Assembly: GCF_032854445.1 (NCBI RefSeq)
Contig: NC_088301.1
Coordinates: 51,261,187 to 51,325,186, forward strand
Direction of reading: 5' to 3'
Length of the DNA stretch: 64,000 nucleotides
Origin: Liolophura sinensis
Lineage: Eukaryota; Mollusca; Polyplacophora; Chitonida; Chitonidae
Under the pieces are notes generated by a model that saw only the letters and a program-made list of their open reading frames with translations, searched no databases and had not been told where the DNA came from. This document shows positions 58,963 through 64,000 of the stretch, piece by piece. The position numbers were made by a program, and so were the translations under genes. Each line of letters starts with the position of its first letter. Position 1 is the first letter of the stretch.

Positions 58963-60440
58963 AGACGCGTTTCTTTGAAACGCCTCGATGAGATCATTTA
59001 GATTTGTTTATGATTAAGACTTAAACTGATCCAATTATTTCCGACGGCCCATCAACTAAGAACTTCGTTCTGATTATCGGTACTCTGGTTTTATCTGATC
59101 GGTCAATTGTTATGTAAGCGAGGGCTGTACACTGTCAAACACATTTTTAGACATATAAATAAATAACCATGGAAGGGTGTTAGTGATACTTATGCAGCCA
59201 ACTAGCACACATTATGATGTTTGCAAAATATTTTAACTATTCACAATCCATAGGAAAGGTTCTGGATTGTGAACCAATGCTCTACAATACATGTACGTGT
59301 TAGTTACACATTACTGGGGTGAACAAATACTTGTTAAATCATTATGTATATCCAGGTACACATCTCCTACACATAAGACACCTTCAGCCACTTGCTTTGT
59401 GCTTTGGAGCATCAAAGATGTATGTTCCTAAACCAATAGTATGTGAGTAGCCAAGAAATGTGCTATGAACATTTAATATTGGGTAAGGTCTAGTTTATAG
59501 CCAGAGACCTTGGTCTAAGGGTGGGTTATATATACTGAATGGAAGGGACCCCTGGCCACCCGTAGCCAGAGTTATGTGGACTCTGTTCTGATATAATGCT
59601 TACAAAGAGCTACCCCCTAGTTCATTTCCGATGTATGCACATTAGATTCCTCCTGAATGCACAGATAACATGTCAATTCGGAAAGCTCAAATATTTATGC
59701 ACATTTTGCCACAATTACTACTTGCCTATAGATCACCATTCACCTGTAAATCTTATCCGAAATCGAAAATAGGCTCGTATATAGTAGGCTGCCATGTTTT
59801 TAAAATCTGGGTCAGCTAGGCCTGCATGCGCAGTAGTGTTGAAATTTAGAATGGAGTGGTTGCTGAAGACAACCCCCCTTTTCTACTGCCAACTTAATTT
59901 GACATTTCGCACAAATTGTGGGGTCCGTTATTCTGCTTCATGGCCTTCAGACAGTTGCAAATTCGCACCTCTGCAGTAACATGGCTTTCTATGTGTCAGA
60001 ACTGATGGCCAGCTAATCAAAACAAGGTATACAATGGATGAAAGGTCAACCACGCATGCGTGTCAAGCAACAACCCGATTTTTTAGGTGGGTATGTTGAC
60101 ATGGCATGTGAGAGTCACAACTGTGAATTATATTGGATTTACCAGCCTTAAAGGATACAGAATGTGGCAAAAATTGCCAGAGGAACAGAGAATATCTTGG
60201 TGAACATAATTTATGGGAGTTTTGCCCGGTAAATGCATGTATTAGTTCATTTTGTTTTAAAAATACAACTGTTTTAACCTGGATGACTCATCTGCTGTGA
60301 TCTATGCTGTACCCCATATCGAAAGATTACAGCTGAAATTCTTGGCTAGTCTAGTTCATGGCTGGGATGACGTCCATAGCAAAATCTGTGCATTGTAATA
60401 GAGCCTTCCATCGAGCAAATCAGTGGAAGAAAAACACTTG
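58963..60440. other. Intergenic interval, nothing recognised
   Basis: No supported gene, RNA or ordered repeat. Short frames lack motifs and splice context. Confidence 0.4.
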
Positions 60441-60444
60441 CCAA

Positions 60445-60776
60445 AATGTAGAGCGTCCGCTTCAGGAGGCAGGAGGCAATCCTGGGTCGAGTCACACCTA
60501 AGACCTTAAAGGTCTCTAACTTCATAGCTTGGCGTTCAGCATGAAGGGAATAATGCAAAGACTGGTTGACCCATATCAGTAAAATGGCTCGGGCAGGGCA
60601 TCTTAAGTGCCTTCGGTAAGACCTCTCAGTGAAGCCGCACATAATAAAAGAGCGGTGGGAATTCGTCCTGCAACAAAGGGGGCACATTACATGCACTTTA
60701 AGCATTCCTTCATTGTCATATGACTGAAAAATTGTTGAGTACAACGTTAAACCCCATGCACTCACTCACTTGCCAA
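60445..60776 (+). repeat. Second SINE family, nearly complete copy
   Basis: AATGTAGAGCGTCCGCTTCA and GGGTCGAGTCAC give a tRNA-like A box and B box. A unique body follows, and the end ACTGAAAAATTGTTGAGTAC, AACGTTAAACCCC leads to a (CACT)n tail. The 3' end (TTGTTGAGTAC-ACG-TTAAAC) is reminiscent of the main SINE family's end (TTCTTGAGTAC-GCG-TAAAAC), hinting at shared 3' ends, while the head and body differ. Confidence 0.65.
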
Positions 60777-63554
60777 AATTTAAGTCTCGTGTGCAGAAGT
60801 TAGGTGAATTACATTTGCTGACGGCTTTACAGCTTTATGAACAATTTTTGTCTCTTCTGGAGTTTATATGGATGGTGATTCCATGACTCCTTTTTGCGCC
60901 TTACTCACAAATGTAAGAACATCAACAATTTAAATGTGCAGATATTGTTTTTGTGCATGTGCACACCGATGTTTGAATTTTTAATGTCAAAGACACATCA
61001 ACTTGCTGTCAAAGGGTCAATTTCTTGTCATTTTAAAAGCATCTGGTACTTCACACCTCTTTTTTCCCCTAGAATAAGCTTTCAAAATGATATTGTTGTC
61101 CACCTTTGGATGTTTAGCTGTTTTATAGATTGGAATACTCTATTCCAAGTAAGGTTGCGACATAGGTTTAGATGATGTCAGTTTTAAAGTATGATTGATT
61201 GATGCACCAAGAGCTCAGTCAGGTAGACATTTTATTATGCGGGATAGCTCAGAACCGAACTTAGTTCCAAGTACATGAAGTAGTTTTAGAGCCAACCCCC
61301 TAAAAACAATGCTGACAGTCTTTTTTGTGCCTTTGTATGTTGCATCATTGTAAAATGCATAAGCCATGAAATTAAAAATGTACATTTCAAAAGTGAAATA
61401 ATGAGTTCTGATGGGGAAAGTGAGGATGGTGAAATGATATGCTCACAGAGAGTCATTAAATCACAGGTGATCAGAAACAAATACAAACAAATGTGACTGG
61501 TCTTATGAAGCATAGAATCAACTGACCATCACAAAATCAACTAACAAGTTGCATTTCACAAAATGACTTCAAGTGTTTCACATTTCTGACCAACTGTTCT
61601 TTAATATTAGTGAAGCTTTCAAGAAAAGTTTTACATGTAATTCTGAGATGGGGAAAAAATTCATATATTATGTGTTAGATGTTATGCAACTGACCGTTCA
61701 AAAAGGCCCCGACTGAAATTCTTTTTTCGTGTTTTTACAGGTGCCAATTTTTTTTTATTTTACTTCATTGAATTACTGGATTTTTTTTTTGCCAACTGTT
61801 TGAAATATGGCTCTGTTTACAGGTGACAGGAGCTCTTTTGAAATATAAAATTTCCTCTCCCACTTTTGAGCAAAGTGAGCATTGTAGCGCTTCAACTATA
61901 TAACGTATCCGATACTCGGAGATCGAGATACATGTGAAGAGTTTTCACCTGTATCTATTTGGATACCCGTGAAATAGAGTTGCTATATTTTTGAGGTGAT
62001 GTATACCTTACTGAACTGATGATCAGTGTCGTTGTGTTTCCATACAGTGTTGAGATGTCAAATTAATTACTCATTTTGTGAGATAATTATTGTGAAACTT
62101 TCAAGGAAATCTTGTAAACATCACAGGCATCAGAATCTTATGACAGCAAAATATAGCATTCTCCTTGGTCCAGTTCACAAAAACACATCAAATTTCGTGA
62201 AATTGAATTGGTGAGAATTGTGTGGCTCTGGTTATAACCAACCTGAAATGCTCACTGATGAAACCTGGACTCAAGCCTACACCTTCAAGGACCAATCACT
62301 AAGCCTATAGCTGAGTTCTTCTGGTACCCTACATGCCTAGATCCCCAAGCTTTTTTTGTTGTGAATTAATTACTGGTATAATCATAAACTGATACCTTAC
62401 TAAATCATAATACATGTACTTGCTGTATACTTGATGATCAAAGCGGAAGATTTTTGTTTTAAAATCTTCATTATCAAAGAACCCCCAACAGAACCCCTTG
62501 TATGTTGGCATCCACCATTGTGTTAATCTCATTTCACATATATCAGAAGGCCCCCACACCAGCCCCTTCTGTTGGCAACCTAAAATGCCTTTATTTTAGA
62601 TCCCAAAATACTGTCAGGGAGATCCCAAAATTTAAAAAAGGTTAGTCAGATGTGTGGATAGTTTTTCTCCCTGTCAAAACTCCATGCTAGGGAGCATGTA
62701 GCTGGGAATATATTGGTACATGTATAATTTCCTGAACTGTCATTGATATCACCACTGCCAGATGCTTTGGTGGGTAGAAAATGTATCTATTTACTGATAC
62801 ATTGTGGTAAGGTTGAAACAATGTGACACTGGAAAGGGCAGGTCCCTTTCAGATCCAGTTCACATACAAAGACAAAGCTGATATGTTCCATTCGTAAATC
62901 ATGTAACACAATATGATTTTGGCTTGCCGGCTCCTCCTCCTCATATATAAATGTTTTGGGCAGTCTATATAAGGTCAAATCTGGTTATCAGAGCTGAGGC
63001 TCTCTTGGGTGCTTACACTCTTCATACTTTCAGCCAAGCATGTACATTGAATGATGTATTGAGGATACAGTAAATGTTTGATCCTTCACATGAAGGAAGA
63101 ATCCCCTAAATCTAATACACTTTAATTAAAATTAGGAAATTCAGGAAAATGGAAATAGATTTCTCAGTATGTGTTACTAGGTCATGAGGTTCTACTTCAC
63201 TCTGTCAAAGTATCACCTGGACAAGACAGGGGCACAGGAAGCAATTTAAAAGTGGGGCTGGGCCAAGAGTCCCAGCAAAAAAGGCAAGGGTCCAGGGGCT
63301 GCGAAGGCCCCAGAAGCTCTGAAGGAGCTACATGTATATCCCTTAAAGATGATTTGCTGTATCTTAGATATGTCAATTGAGGTGGTATTGACTATTTAAG
63401 CCTGCCTGAAAAAATTGAAATAGACATTTAGCTCAATTGTTGAAGCTTTTGCCTGGAGAACCATGGGTCAACAAAGAACATTATAACAATTTATCCAGAA
63501 TTCAACATTAAATTTATGCATGTCATAGAAAGGTTGGTGTAGATTGACTAATAC
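60777..63554. other. Intergenic interval, nothing recognised
   Basis: AT-rich DNA with several T runs. No gene, RNA or ordered repeat can be supported. Confidence 0.4.
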
Positions 63555-63783
63555 AAGCATTTAACTGGTGTGGAAACCAATGCGGTCGTTGTGAGCTCAT
63601 GTCCAGCTCATGTTGGCTTCCTCTCCGGCCGTACGTGAGAAGGTCTGTCGGAAATCTGCGGATGGTTGTGGGTTTCCCCCGGGCTGTGCCCGGTTTCCAC
63701 CCACCATAATGCTGGCCGCCGTCATATAAGTGAAATATTATTGAGTACGGCGTAAAAACACCAATACAATAAAGAAATAAATT
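63555..63783 (+). repeat. Main SINE family, most complete copy
   Basis: Order of blocks: AAACCAATGCGGTCGT, GAGCTCATGTCCAGCTCATG, TCCGGCCGTACGTGAGAAGG, GGATGGTTGTGGGTTTCCCC, CGGGCTGTGCCCGGTTTCC, CCATAATGCTGGCCGCCGTC, ATATAAGTGAAATATTATTG, AGTACGGCGT and the A-rich tail. It lets the other copies be ordered and oriented. Its B box (CTCATGTCC) is more decayed than that of the 8.75-kb copy. Confidence 0.85.
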
Positions 63784-64000
63784 AACTGGTATGGTGGAAA
63801 GAAACATCCATGTTTTTACTGGGCCTTGGTGGTAAACTTGCAGGCCTATTAGCACTGGTTTGCTTTCGATTGAGATCAATGTCATTCACATGAATACATA
63901 CACTTTTTGATCGGGCCTTTGGCTCAGAAAAAAGGCGTGCGTCTGATTTCGGGGAATTGTCAGTAACACGCCAAAGTCGGTGGTTACAACGGTCACTTAT

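Overview
This window is animal nuclear DNA. Three genes are broken into GT-AG exons with AT-rich introns, there are no operons, and many short interspersed repeats carry A-rich tails. The two best gene products (IFT122 and a family GH27 glycosidase) read as clear metazoan orthologues. The tRNA-headed SINE family, MULE and DIRS-like relics, microsatellites and moderate AT-richness suggest a marine lophotrochozoan, most probably a mollusc. That placement is inferred from repeat style and protein divergence, not proven.

Layout. 24-1368 (+) is the last coding exon of a Ser/Pro-rich protein I do not recognise, followed by an AT-rich stretch that looks like a long 3' UTR (to about 3.4 kb). About 3.4-10.7 kb is gene-poor and holds a broken Mutator-like transposase, SINE pieces, a hairpin and a small fold-back element. 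10711-12398 (-) is a complete two-exon BTB-BACK-PHR gene. 12.4-19.5 kb is intergenic, with three diverged tandem units, a nested inverted-repeat element and a 35-bp minisatellite. 19566-23119 (-) may hold a small spliced single-pass membrane protein. 24.1-25.7 kb (+) is a decayed DIRS-like retroelement (RT, RNase H, tyrosine recombinase).

26733-31873 (-) is a seven-exon alpha-N-acetylgalactosaminidase (NAGA) gene, complete except for one extra base in a homopolymer in exon 6. 33129-33773 is a 645-bp terminal-inverted-repeat element whose GC-rich interior looks like an RNA polymerase II promoter: CRE-like sites in the arms, four CCAAT boxes, then a TATA-like box. This is the most unusual object in the window. 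37562-58419 (-) is the whole coding region of IFT122, 28 coding exons and 1188 codons, with every exon phase closing. Its start faces a short rightward ORF across a candidate bidirectional promoter. The rest, to 64 kb, is intergenic with two nearly complete SINEs of different families.

The genes do not form a functional unit. IFT122 is a ciliary transport (IFT-A) subunit, NAGA is lysosomal, and the BTB protein is probably a Cullin-3 adaptor. The transposable elements are mostly dead copies between genes or inside introns.
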